Origin: Corylus avellana
Taxonomy: Eukaryota; Streptophyta; Magnoliopsida; Fagales; Betulaceae
DNA length: 64,000 nucleotides
Direction: 5' to 3'
NCBI RefSeq assembly: GCF_901000735.1
Contig: NC_081543.1
Span: forward strand, 17,574,457 to 17,638,456
The notes under the pieces are model-generated. The model made no database searches. It was not told the origin of the DNA and saw only the letters and a list, made by a program, of their open reading frames with translations. The position numbers were made by a program, and so were the translations under genes. This document shows, one piece after another, positions 53,093 to 64,000 of this stretch. Each line of letters opens with the position of its first letter. Positions within the stretch are counted from its first letter, which is position 1.

Positions 53093-53964
53093 AGTTTGGG
53101 GTGTCTATGTTCGTTTGCCTTAGGTTGTTCTTCTTGCTGTTGGTGGGATAATGTTATAAGACACCACCGCAGAGGACCATATAATGTTAAAGATGACCAT
53201 TTCGCCCATTTTTACCAACCCGGATTCTTGAAGCTTATCTTCAAGAAACGTGAAAAAAATATTAAGATTTTCAAAATGACAAATACATAAATTAAATATG
53301 TAATATTTACTACCTTTGAATATCTAATCCAAGTTTTTGAATCTTGCAACTACTGTAACTGCCGTTGCAGCATCCGAGGGTCATACCATTCAATGCAAAC
53401 AAAGTTTTTGCCACCAAAAATAACTAGATGTTAGAAATAGTAATGGAGGAGGACATGGACAAGGCACGAACAAAACAATGATCACAACCAAACATTCTAC
53501 AATACCTGAACACCAAAATGCTATAACACAATCCCTACAGTAGAATAAGTATAAGCTCGTACTAGGATAGGGATAAAGAAGCCCACTTGTATGAATTTGA
53601 GCCTGCAACCAAACGCCCCTTTCTTTCACCAAAATCGCAGATCACCCAGCTGAACACCAACGGCCGCCACGTTCCCCTCACGACTACCGGAAGAGAAAAA
53701 AAAAACCCGTTCACACCACCGGCGGTTCGTGTCCGTTCTCAATCCGGTGAGCGCAAGGTGGGAAAGGGGAGAGAAGATCGGCTCCGGTGGGTAAGAATGA
53801 AAGGACAACGGAAAAATTGGAAGTTGGGTTTCCTGGAGCTGCTCTTCTGCTTTTGCTTTTACTGACCGTGGGAAGGGAAGTGAAGTAGAGGTGTGTTTGG
53901 AAGAACGAAAATTGTCCGGTTTACGCATAGAAAAATTCTTGGCAAAAATTTGTAAATAAATAAA
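53093..53964. other. Upstream region of the PPR gene
   Basis: Contains the PPR promoter and 5' UTR on the minus strand. A GC-richer patch at 53590-53870 has open frames on both strands (92 and 100 codons), but I recognise no domain. It could be a small gene or promoter DNA; neither is supported. Confidence 0.4.
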
Positions 53965-54262
53965 GAGGAAAATGCAGTTTACTTCAGGTTTATGGGTTTT
54001 TCAATTTTAACCCCAAAATTTAAAAATTGACAATTTAAACCTTTTGTTACTAATTTTCGTTAAATTAGACGAATTTTTTTTAAAAAAAAGCCTGAGAATA
54101 ATGATGTAATTTCATAAATTTCTGTCAATTTAGACGAAAAAATTAAACGGAGGGTTTAAATTGTCAGTTTTTGAAACTTCACGGGATAGATTGCTAATTT
54201 TTTAACTTTGAGGTTAAAATTAAAAAGCTCTTGAAACTTCAGGGGTAAACTGCATTTTTCCC
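53965..54262. mobile_element. Mutator-like MITE (298 bp), 9-bp TSD ATAAATAAA
   Basis: Long inverted repeats read inward as GAGGAAAATGCAGTTTAC... and GGGAAAAATGCAGTTTACCC..., sharing TTTCAATTTTAACC/TTTTAATTTTAACC and GACAATTTAAACC. Both flanks carry ATAAATAAA (53956-53964 and 54263-54271). No coding capacity. Confidence 0.75.
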
Positions 54263-54472
54263 ATAAATAAACAAACAACTAAAAAAAAGGAGGAAAAACT
54301 ATACTTAATTCTAAATTTTCGTCACTTCTTTAATTTTTTCCTAAATTTTTATCAATTTTACAATTATTCTTCTAATGTTTAAAAACTCTAAATTTAGTCT
54401 ATTAAACTTCTATTTTTTTTTTTCAATGTCACTTTTTCATTAGGTTTTTCCTTAAATCATGTCAAAATTTCT

Positions 54473-54477
<5 letters not shown>

Positions 54478-54513
<36 letters not shown>

Positions 54514-54597
54514 AAAAGATATCCATTATCTCATTAAACGAAGACCTATATATATTGAAAAGATATCCATTATCTCATTAAACGAAGACCTCTTGGT
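54478..54597. repeat. (TA)n tract and 44-bp tandem duplication
   Basis: A (TA)n run at about 54477-54510 is followed by TTGAAAAGATATCCATTATC...AAACGAAGACCT at 54511, repeated at 54555 exactly 44 bp later. It adjoins the 3' end of the minus-strand LINE and may mark its insertion or repair site. Confidence 0.75.
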
Positions 54598-54653
54598 CAG
54601 AGAACACAAGATTTCGAATGAAATCTGGAAAATTTGAAAACCAAATAATTTCA

Positions 54654-57600
54654 TCATCCCTCAACGCTGCATTTTGGGCAAGTAAGTTGATGAGCAATAG
54701 TATTGGCCTCTCTCCTCACATGTTGAACACTCCAAGATATAAATTGATTGAACAGATGCTTTGCTTCCTCCACGAAATGACCATATCTGCCCCTACAGAT
54801 GTCTCCACGTTGAAGAGCTAACACAACTTCCATTGCGTCCCCTTCCACAACAATCTGTGTAAATCCAAACTTGCAGCAAAATTCAGCCAATGTCCATACC
54901 GCCAACGCTTATGCAGTTGCTGGATCAAATATATGGGGTCTACTTGTACACATTGCTGCAACCACCGCCCGACTATGATCCCTTGCGATAATCCCCACCC
55001 CCATTCGTTGTGTCCCTTTATTAATGGCCGCATCCCAATTTAGCTTGATAAAACCTTCCTCCGGTTTCTGCCATCTCATACACCTGGGCATGGTATCACA
55101 AGAACTACTGAATCTTCTACTCTGTTCAGCTTTATGAAAGCCTCTAGCTGATCCATGGCCTATCTAACCAAAGTAGCCGGTGAGAGAAATTCCCCCCCCA
55201 AAAAAACAACTGTATTTCGTCTCAGCCATATCTGTCTCGCAACCCCTACTACAAGTTGAATTTCCTCCTCCCCCAATTTTCCAACCAGTGTTTCGAAAAT
55301 GCTCGAGAAGCCATCCTCATCAGTAGTGCATTTTTGTTGATCTTAAACAATCAGACCAAACATCTTTTGCAAACTCACAACTCCAAAGAATGTGACTCAC
55401 GGTCTCTGTATCTCTCTCGCAAATTGGGCAATTTGAATCAGTTGTGATACCCCTTTTGTACAAATTATCCTTAGTTGGAAGAATATTGTTACAAGCCTTC
55501 CATAGAAAATTTTGCACCACCCTAGGACACTTGACACGCCACACAGCTTTCCATAATGCCTACATATTTTCACCATTGGAACAGCTTCCTTTATCAATCT
55601 CCTCACACTCCTTTGCAAGATGATATGCACTACGAACAGAGAACTCCCCATTCTTAGTACCCAACCATATAAGCCAATCTATTTGTCTTCCCGGGCAGAT
55701 TGCCATACTACAAATAGTATTTGCCTTTCCCACATTAAAAACTTCTTGAACAAGAGGTATATTCCACCAACGTGTAGAACAATCAATAAGAGAGGCAACC
55801 TTAGCATCTTGGTCTAGCAACCGAATTGGAGACTGAATTCCATAAGAAATGGGAGATGTGATCAACCTATCCTTCCAGATTTTAATGGATTGACCATCTC
55901 CTACTCTCCATAAAAGACCCACCTTCAATAATTTCTTTGCATTCCATATGCTCCTCCACACATAGGATGGGTTGCTTCCTAACCCTGAATCAAGAAAATT
56001 ATCATGTAAAAAATATTTTGCTTTGAAAACCCTTGCAACCAAAGTGTTCGGATTCTGTAGAAATCTCCATCCCTGTTTGGCAAGCAAAGCCAAGTTGAAA
56101 CATTCCAAATCCCGATAACCCAAACCTCCCCTTTCTTTAGACTACCCCATCCTTTCCTAGCTCATCCAAGCCACCCTTTTTTTCATTCTCCTTATGTCCC
56201 CACCAAAACCGAGACATCATAGAATTGATATCATTGCATAAAGACTTAGGCAATTGAAAGACACTCATAGTATATGTTGGAATAGCCTGCATGACCGCCT
56301 TTAGGAGTATCTCTTTTCCGGCTTGGGAAAGAAAATTTTCCTTCCAACCATTAATCCGATTCCAGATCCTCCCTTTTATATCAATAAAAGCACTAATCCG
56401 AGATCGCCCAATTAGAGCAGGGAGTCCAAGATATTTTTCATACCTCTGTGTCGAACTCACTCCTGCAACTGACATAATATAAGCTCTAGTCTCTAGTTTG
56501 GTATTTCTGCTGAAAAACAATGAAGTTTTTTCCTTGTTCAACTTCTGTCCCGATGCTTCCTCATGCAAGTAAAATCTCCTGAATTCGGATCCACTCATTG
56601 ATATTTGCTTTGCAGAAAAGCAGACTATCATCCGCAAAGAACAAATGGTTCAACCTCGTGCCTCCCCTAGTAATAGGAAGACCCGTAATACTTCTATCAA
56701 TCTCCGCTTGTTTAAGTAAAGCACTTAAACCCTCCGCACAAAGAATAAAAAGATAGGGCGATAGTGGATCTCCCTGTCGGATACCCCAGGACGGAGTAAT
56801 GGTGCCATGAGGTTGTCCGTTTATCAATACTGAAAATGACACTGTACAGACACACGTCATTACCATTTGTACCCACCGGTCATCCAAACCAATCTTCCTC
56901 ATAATAGCCTCTAAGTAAGTCCACTCCACGCTATCATAAACTTTGCTCATATTGAGCTTCAAAGCCATGAAACCTTCTCATCCCTCTAATTTTCTATCCA
57001 TAGTGTGGAGTGCTTCAAACACCACCAAAATATTATTCGTTATCAACCGACCTGGGATAAATGCACTCTGATTTGGAGATATAATACTTGGCAACACCTT
57101 CTTCAACCGGTTAGCAATCACTTTTGCAATAAGTTTATATAAAACATTACATAAACTAATTGGACGATAATTGGTAACACAAACTGGATTTTTTATCTTA
57201 AGGAATTAAAACAATATGAGTAATATTTAATTCCTTGTCAAATAGACCTTTATTGAGAAAATTCAGTACAGCCGAACATACCTCAGATTTGACTGTATCC
57301 CAAGACTTCTGGTAGAAACAAGCAGCAAATTCATCCGGGCTTGGAGATTTTAATGGATGCATTTGTTTCAGATCCTCCTCCACCTCTCCCACCGTATATT
57401 CCCTAAGAAAGTTGGCATTCATCTCGCCTGTCACTCGAGAATCTGGCCCTTGTAGACTCTCATCTACTCCCCTTGTCTCTCCTGCGGTAAAGAACTTTTG
57501 ATAAAATTTACAGAAAGCTCCCCCGATCTCCTCGGATTTCTTCCATTCCTTCCCCTCATCCTTTATCACCCTAATCTGATTTATTGTCCTTCTATGGCTT

Positions 57601-58645
57601 GCCCAGGCATGAAAAAATGGTGTATTTTGATCCCCATATTGATACCAGTTTTGTTTGGCCCTCTGCTTCCACCGTAAATCCTCCTGCTCTAATATAAAAT
57701 TAATCTCCTCTTGCAGCCTTTTTATTTCTACTAAATTGTCTAACGTTGACGAACTCTGTAGAGATACAAGCTGTTTTCTCTTTCTTTCTTTTTTTTTTTT
57801 AACTCACTTTCGGCAATACCAAACCTTCTCCTACTCCAACACTTCAAACCCGTTTGACAGCTTGCTAATTTAGAAATAGCCGTGTGTACTACTGTATCAC
57901 AAGTTTCCCCTTCATCCCATGCTTCTTGCACTACTGCACCATACTCCTCATGATGCATCCTGCTGGCCTCCACTTTAAACCCCCTTTTATATCCAACTCT
58001 TACCTCCTGTGACTTGAAAGCTTTCAACACCAAAGGATTGTGGTCTGAAGAACACGTCCCCAAAACATGCACATGTGCCTGCTTGTATAATCCACACCAT
58101 TCTTTGATAGCTAAAGCCAGGTCCAACCTTTCTTTGATATAGATGCCATTTGATCTACAATTTACCCATGTAAACTTTGGACCCACAAAGCCCAAATCAC
58201 TAAGCTAACAACCTTCAATAGTAGTTCGGAAAAGATCCATCTGTGCATCCCGCCTCGGAGCCCCACCCACTTTTTCCGATCGTTCCAAAATTTCGTTGAA
58301 ATCCCCAATACATAGCCACGGAATCGGTGTATAATATTTCAGATGTGACAAAAGCGCCCACGCCTCATGTCTCTTTGCCCATTCTGGATGACCATAAAAA
58401 CTTGTGAGTTTCCATGGCTGCACCCCCTCCTCTTTGACTATTGCATTGATATGTCTCCTAGAATAGTTTTGTACCTCTACTTCCCCATCTTCTCTCCAAA
58501 GTAAAGCCAACCCACCACTTCGACCCACAAGATCAACATTAAAAGCCCATGCGAATCCCAATTTAATCCGTAACCATTCAATTCGTTGTTTTAAACATTT
58601 TGTTTCCATAAGAAACAAAATACTGGGTTTATTCTCCTTTGCCAT
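54654..58645 (-). pseudogene. LINE ORF2 (endonuclease, RT, zf-RVT, RNase H), frameshifted
   Basis: The endonuclease part reads LFLMETKCLKQRIEWLR, GGLALLWRED and WLCIGDFNEIL, then FTWVNCRSNG, IKERLDLALA and SSDHNPLVL (the SDH catalytic motif). RT shows MHPLKSPSPDEFAACFYQKS, KVYDSVEWTYLEAIM, GIRQGDPLSPYLFILC and HLFFADDSLLF, an intact (Y/F)ADD site. It continues with YLGLPALIGRSR and SQAGKEILLKAVMQAIPTYT. The zinc-binding part has CPICERDTETVSHILWSC. The RNase H end (FIKLNWDAAINKG, VEGDAMEVV, HVRREANTIAHQL) completes it. Frames change between these blocks. The enzyme would nick DNA and copy the element's RNA at the nick. Confidence 0.85.
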
Positions 58646-58707
58646 CTAACAAAGATCCCGAACTGCTCGAGTGTTCCCCAACCCCCAACAGTTCCAGCTT
58701 AGGAGAA

Positions 58708-60290
58708 TCATTGTTGTTGGCGGGGCTGTGAATCAACCTCCGCCAATACTTTTTTGCCTAAGCAAAAATCATAATCCTTATTCTTCTCCCTCCTTTTCTT
58801 CACTGGTTGTTCAGAAGATCCTAACACTACCTGATCTTTCCTCTTTCGGCCCACATCACCAACCTTGACTCCATGCCCTTGATTTTGAGTAATAACACGA
58901 GCCCGCCACTTCCAATGTTTCAGATTGGAGGATCCCCCATGACCCCTCACAATAACTTTGCTAGCAACCTCCCTTTCTCCATGCTCACACGATTCCCCAA
59001 CTTGGGTCCCATCGGTTTCAACTTCAGATTCAACCAAAACTGGTTCAAGCACGTAGTCCATATGAGTTATTTCTCTCTCCAAACTAGTTGGATCGTGTAA
59101 ATTTTGGTCAACCTCCTGCACCTTATTTTCAACTCCTTTATCCTTGAAAACTGCGCCACGTGTTAAATTAACTACATTGAAATTATCTCTTTTTTCATAA
59201 CCCATATTTTTTCCCCCCTCCACTTCATCACGCAACTGTAAAGTTGCATGGCTTATTCGCATCTCCTGCTGTAATGGATGCCTCCCAATTGCATGTAAAT
59301 CTTTTTGATTGGCAGTTATGCTTTCTTCCTTATCATTCGCCATTTTATCCCCATTAAAGCAAAAACCAGAATCTTTGCTCCCATCATCTGCTTGGGGTCT
59401 TGCAGAGGAATTTGAATTTCCACCTTTTCCAAAACTTCTCTTGTCAAAATGACCTCCAGCCCCTTAACTCCCTGCTACCACTCCCCGGTATGAGAAGGAA
59501 GAATCACCATCGTTCCCCTGACTTGAATATCCCTGCCTTTTTTGAAGATCAGCCCTTAGCCATGTACCCCATTCTTTCTCTTCCGCCCCCTTACTCATCC
59601 TTTGATACGTTGCTACAGGACAACCTTTCTTGCCATGGATCACACGACCATAGTGGAAGCAAACCATTGGCATTTTTTCATATTGAAAACTCATCCAATG
59701 GGATTTCCCTCCTACAAATGGAGCACGCCCCAGTTCCAACGGTTTGGATAAATCAATTGAACCCGGATACGAAGACAACACCCCCAACCTGTACCATCTC
59801 CAGCCACATCCACATCCTCCAGAACCCCCGAAGAGTCACCAATTTTTGAACCAATACCTCTTGTCATACAAAGCAATGGCATATCATGCACTTATATCCA
59901 AAACGGTGAACTCATAAAAACCATCTGAGATGGCAGACACTGCCCGTCGAAATCATTCAATACCAACATCTGTCAGTCAAATGACCAAGGCCTTCCAGCC
60001 ATCACCCTCCTCTTATCTTCTTCGTCATCAAATTAAAAAAGCCACAAATTTTCCTATAACTCCTTAAATACCACTATACCCACCATACGCCATACCCTAG
60101 ACAACACCGATTTGAAAGCTTCTTTATTTACTGATTTTTCCGCCCATAGTTTCCCTACCAAACATCTAATTCTAACCTCTCGTACCTCAGCAATCTCTCC
60201 TTCCGTAACTGTAATTCTCTCCTTTTCACCCTCTGTTAATGAGATTTTACTGCACAACCTTTCTATTTCAGCCGCCATTCCTTTCTCCAC
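58708..60290 (-). pseudogene. LINE ORF1 (gag-like, DUF4283-type with damaged zinc knuckle)
   Basis: The N-terminal piece (60290-60054) has RCLVGKLWAEKSVNKEAFKS, typical of the DUF4283 domain of plant LINE ORF1. A later piece (59787-59464) has CFHYGRVIHGKKGC, a zinc knuckle whose second Cys is Tyr. The C-terminal part (59343-58708) is charged and low in motifs, ending KRREKNKDYDFCLGKK. The pieces are separated by frameshifts. The family role is RNA binding. Confidence 0.65.
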
Positions 60291-60615
60291 CGTAACGTCC
60301 TACCTTCCATGACCACCGTGCAAGAAGGAGTTTTAAAACCCTCACCCCTACGTATTCTCATAGAGAAAACATAGAGAGTCCCCATGAAGTTACGCGTCTT
60401 TTATAAACACTCCCCAATGTTCAAAGTTTCTTACTAAAATTTCTAAAATACTATTGTTTATATATATATATTAAAAAAACAATTAAAAAAGTTGTGAAGA
60501 TTTAAGCATGAGTATTTTTATAAATTCCATTAATCATGACCAACACTTGAATCTTTACAATTTTTTTTTCTTAAAATAAAAAATTTCTTAAAATAAAAAA
60601 AAAAAAAGATAGGGT

Positions 60616-61364
60616 TGATGTGGCCTTTTTATGTCCAAAAATATCAATAAATAAAAATCACTCGCAATAAAACGAATCTTTGTGGGATAAGGCTATATAG
60701 AGGGTATCGAATCTCAAGGAGTGCGAGGGTGTTGTTATCCAGCTTCTCAAGATTAAATATAACTCAACTTAAAAGATGATTATTTTGTTTTTGTTTTTGT
60801 AAAGTAAATGCATAAAAGTAAAGATAATAATGATGAGAGATAGAATATGGTTTGATTTCACCATTAACCGCATAACAATGGTCAATCATAAATTAATAAG
60901 AAAAATTCGTATTACGCATGATATAGAGGGCTTGTCTCTCTTGAGTAGTCAAGAAACTACCATCATTAAGAAATAAGTATAATCCATCTTCGGTTGGCAC
61001 GGACCGTCCACCTAACCACTAAGATGCGGTATGATCTGTCTTCCCTAAGTATGGATTATCTAATTCCTTAATAAGCTACACACAATCAATGAATAAGCAT
61101 AACCCATCTTCGGTTGACACGAACTATCTACCTAAATTACACTAAACTAGGGTGTAGTACAATTCGTCTTCTCTAGGCATGGCCTATTAAATCCTATTGA
61201 TCATGTGTCAGTTAAAACTATTGTATAATAATCACTCATACAATCATAGAAAATATGAAGGATTGAGTTCAATCAATATAAAAAGCTTTCTAAAACAAGA
61301 GAAGAAATTCATAATGATTGAATATAAACATTAAGATCAATTCTCATAGTTATACAACCATCAT
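60616..61364 (-). repeat. Partial LTR, same family as 7145-8449
   Basis: It begins TGATGTGGCCTTTTTATGTC and follows the solo LTR at 7145 through the CATCTTCGGTTGGCACGGAC and CCTAACCACTAAGATGCGGT blocks. It stops at TATACAACCATCAT, about 550 bp short of the expected end, where an opposite-facing copy begins. Confidence 0.85.
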
Positions 61365-62511
61365 TGATGAGTACTGAATGTTGCACATTCAAGCCCCTTA
61401 ACTCACATATGTTAATTCCTTAGCATTGTTATTTGTTTAATTTTGTTTTGTTTTTGTGTTTCAGGGTTTTATTTGATAGATACAAGAATTCTAGTGAAAA
61501 TTGGGCTTAAAAGACCATTTGGATGCATTTTGGCACTTGGGGATCGAGCGCAGCAGCACTTGGGATCGAGCGCGCATGCGCTCGAGCGTAGTCCAGCCTA
61601 GGATCGAGAACAGCAGCACTCGTGCGTATAACCAGCCAAGCTCGAGCACTTATGCGCTCGAGCGCGTATCTTCTTGGGTCGAGCGTAGGTGCGATCGAGC
61701 GCACTCGGGCGTGAAGAATACGGCAGCAGTCCTTTTTCACATTGGATTGGGTTTTCAATCTCCCAGTTGGACTAGGAGACTAACTTATGGTTTTCCTAGG
61801 GTTTCTATGGATTTTAGGATTTTAGGGTTCTCCTAATCCCTATAAATAGGTCTATGAATATTGAAAAAAGACATCGACTGCCAAGAGCAAAAATTCAGCA
61901 CATAGTTCTTGGAGCCTTAGCGGAGTCATGAGCGGCTGAACCCCCTAGTGTGGGGTATTGATGTAACCCTATCCAAGCACAATGGTTTGATTGTATTTCA
62001 ATTTATAGATTTTCAAGTTATGCATGTTGGTTGTATAATTATGAGAATTGCTACAATTTGATTTTGTTCTTAATGTTTAAATGCAATTATTCTTAAATTC
62101 CAAAATCAATATTTGTGAAATTCTTATCTTGTCTTAGAAAGTCTTTTACTTTTATTGAACTCAAATAATTCTTATTTTCTGTGATTATGGGGATGATGAT
62201 TATACAACGGTTTTAACTGACATATAATCAAAAGAGTTAGATAGGCCATACCTAGGGAAGACGGGTCAAACCACATTTTAGTGGTCATGTGGACGATCTG
62301 TGCCAACCAAAGATGGGTTATACTTACTCTCTTGATTGTATGTATCCTATTAAATAATTAGATAATCCATACCTAGGGAAGATGGGTCGTACCGCATCTT
62401 AGTGGTTAGGTGGATGATCTGTGCTAACCGAAAATGGATTATACTTATTCTTGAATAAGGTATTTTCTTGTTTAATTATAACATGCATAGAATGAATTTC
62501 TTAATTAAATA
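61365..62511 (+). repeat. Partial LTR of the same family in opposite orientation
   Basis: It starts TGATGAGTACTGAATGTTGC, the reverse complement of the LTR terminus at 8449, and runs through the same blocks inverted (ACCTAGGGAAGACGGGTC, GTGGACGATCTGTGCC). It ends near 62511 without the final roughly 300 bp. Where other copies have TTGCGTTC...GGCGATTTTGG, this copy has a field of CTCGAGCGC and GATCGAGCGC motifs (61545-61720). The open frames there are repeat artefacts. Confidence 0.8.
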
Positions 62512-63242
62512 TGAGGGATAAATACTAAATACCCCCCTGGGGTTTCACATTATTTATTTTTCCCCCTTAGGGTTTAATTTTTATCACAAGAGATCCTTCT
62601 GGTTTTGACAAAAGACCAAATTCGTTCTTCCGTCCATTGACCGTTAGTTGACCTAACGGAACTACACGTGGACCAGTTAGAAACTGACACCTGGCATAAA
62701 TTACATGTCATATATGATGACTATATAGTAATATGCCACCTAATTAAAAAAATAATAATAATAACGGATACAAATTTTAAATGCTGGGTTTTATTTATTA
62801 AAAGGGTTTAACAAACAATTAGATTGATTAAGGGTTCAACATAAAACAACTAAATCAGGGTGATTTATTTATGAAATGGATGGAAGAAAGGAAAGAAAAT
62901 TTCCAAAACAAACACAAATCCCCGACGAACCCCAGCAGACGATCAACCCAACACCACCTCGGCGTCTTCCTCGATCCCCGGCGTCCTCACCACTTTCAGG
63001 AATCGTATGGCTATTCCACGAACGCCAAATCCCCGACAAACCCCAAACTCCATAGTCTGACCAACAAACTCATCTTCTCCGACAGACCCACCGTTCTTCC
63101 ACGGCCAAACCTCCGCACCAACCTTCTCCGACGAACCCCACTCTTCAGCGATAGACCCAACGCCCATATCTTCTCCGACAGACCCTAAGCCCTTTCTTCC
63201 ACAATCAGTGAAACCCAATCCCGTCAATCTCAGTTTTACACC
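62512..63242. other. Repeat edge and 5' region of the GRF zinc-finger gene
   Basis: 62512-62720 starts GAGGGATAAATACTAAATAC and has CCCCCCTGGGGTTTCAC, a phrase common at plant repeat edges; the other end was not found. At 62915-63190 a GC-richer stretch repeats TCTCCGACAGACCC/TCTCCGACGAACCCC several times; this is probably 5' UTR. The open frames in it are not supported. Confidence 0.45.
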
Positions 63243-64000
63243 ATGGCATCAAGTCGGACGTACGCGTCGAAACGAAAGGAAGTTTCCCGTAGCATTAAGA
63301 AGGTATGTTCTACAAAAAATTTGCACCTTGATTTTTCTTTACGAATTTTACCAAAAATCTGCACTTATTTTATGAATTTTCATTTCCCCCCCACCCCTTT
63401 TTTTGTGTAATTTAAGGTTGCTTTATTTCTAGTATTTTAAGTCAGTGTTATTGCTTGTATTTTAAGTCAGTTCTATTATTTGTATTTGTAGTTAGTTTTA
63501 TTTTGTTGTGCAGACGAACTCATCAGATGGATCTTCGTCAGTAGGCTGTAGTGAGATGTCCTTTGTATGCTATTGCAATTTACTTGCACCTTTGAAGACT
63601 TCAATGACTGGGGACAACCCTGGCAGACGATTCTGGGGTTGCGCCACCTACGATTCGAGTGTAAGTAATCTTGTTTCCACTGCAAATCCATTATGAATGT
63701 TGGCTCTGGATTTCATTTGTTGAGTGGGCACTGATAGGGGCTGTTTTATACAGAGGAATGCCGCCTGCAGATTTTTCAAATGGCACAACAAACCAACTTG
63801 TAAGAGGGGCATGGCGGTTCTACCTGCTTTGTTGGAGAAGCTTTGAGAACTGGAGGATGACAAAGACAGTTGCATTGCAAGGGTTGAAGATCTATTGAAT
63901 GAAAATGACAACTACCTGGCAAGGGTAAAGCAACTTCAGAATGAAGGTGTCATACATATGGAAAAGATTCGAGAGCTGGAGAAGGAAAATGCCATATTTA
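63243..64000 (+). pseudogene. GRF-type zinc finger and coiled-coil gene, first three exons, with in-frame TGA; runs off the window
   Basis: The exons inferred by GT-AG sites are 63243-63302 (MASSRTYASKRKEVSRSIKK), 63514-63660 and 63754 onward. Exon 2 and the start of exon 3 form a GRF zinc finger: CYCNLLAPLKTSMTGDNPGR, RFWGCATYDSS, then ACRFFKWHNKPTC, so the spaced Cys residues and the NPGRRFWGC core are present. After VLPALLEKL the frame meets TGA at 63844-63846. Beyond it the same frame stays open to the window end, with a coiled-coil pattern (VEDLLNENDNYLARVKQLQ, IRELEKEN). A single nonsense change in a real gene, a sequencing error or an inactive copy would all explain this. GRF fingers bind nucleic acid; the function is unknown. 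Confidence 0.65.

Larger units (their letters stand above)
54600..60400 (-). mobile_element. L1-type LINE with ORF1 and ORF2 and a C-terminal RNase H, mostly readable
   Basis: On the minus strand: 5' leader (about 60400-60290), ORF1 (60290-58708), endonuclease (58645-57740), RT (57569-56137), zf-RVT (about 55660-55320) and RNase H (55091-54654). The order is that of plant L1 elements carrying an RNase H. It is interrupted by only a modest number of frameshifts and stops, so it is younger than the LINE in intron 8. No polyT (minus-strand polyA) remains at the left end, and the target duplication was not found. Confidence 0.85.

Noticed and set aside
53587..53928. Small gene upstream of the PPR gene
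   Set aside because: Frames of 92 and 100 codons overlap on opposite strands with no recognised motif; insufficient to choose either.
61501..61836. 111-codon frame in the right-hand LTR
   Set aside because: It lies inside an LTR over the palindromic motif field; the reading is repeat-driven.
62871..63188. 105-codon frame with repeated SDRP peptides
   Set aside because: Arises from TCTCCGACAGACC-type repeats in a probable 5' UTR; no homology recognised.

Overview
This is nuclear DNA from a flowering plant, most likely a woody eudicot. The evidence is a twelve-exon gene with GT-AG introns, a plant-type intronless PPR gene, Cassandra, other TRIM and Athila/Tat retroelements, plant-type LINEs and AT-rich spacers. 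The species cannot be assigned from the sequence alone. No bacterial, organellar, CRISPR or rRNA-operon content was seen.

Left third (1-23150): a nested pile of LTR retroelements. Two non-autonomous Athila-like elements lie on the minus strand (1-4960, and 11936-17936 with a perfect AGCAA target duplication), and part of a third lies at 17997-19500. All three share tail sequence but have different LTRs. Between the first two is a decayed Tat-lineage Ty3 element on the plus strand (4961-11700). It is broken by a solo LTR (7145-8449, TSD GCTTT) and by a Cassandra solo LTR carrying a 5S-rRNA-like segment (11451-11678, TSD CATAG). At 20198-22835 is a young 2.6 kb gag-only element (328-bp LTRs with 3 differences, TSD GCGGG). 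It carries a captured, intron-free fragment of a clade-A protein phosphatase 2C, the family of ABA co-receptors. This is the most unusual object in the window.

Middle (23150-33200): small mobile elements in AT-rich DNA. They include a Copia-like LTR with a primer-binding site, a Mutator-like TIR element, a solo LTR, and a complete 414-bp TRIM whose right target duplication is split by a 1.2-kb TIR element. That TIR element is filled with a large inverted minisatellite. A polyA retroposon with 15-bp target duplications follows.

Right-centre (33200-53100): the two conventional genes, in tail-to-tail orientation. The plus-strand gene (33447-47320) encodes an N-terminal-TM/SMP/C2 membrane-tethering protein of the NTMC2 type 6 group (At1g53590/At3g14590-like), rebuilt here as 12 exons and 759 aa. 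Its introns hold a TRIM, a LINE 3' end, two Harbinger-like MITEs and a nearly complete decayed LINE. The minus-strand gene (51863-53092) encodes a mitochondrial-type P-class PPR protein resembling At3g14580. From memory, At3g14580 and At3g14590 are adjacent in Arabidopsis, so this looks like conserved microsynteny.

Right end (53900-64000): a Mutator-like MITE, a LINE with ORF1 and ORF2 on the minus strand (about 54600-60400), two head-to-head LTR fragments of the same family as the solo LTR at 7145, and the first three exons of a GRF-zinc-finger/coiled-coil gene. That gene has an in-frame TGA and runs off the window.
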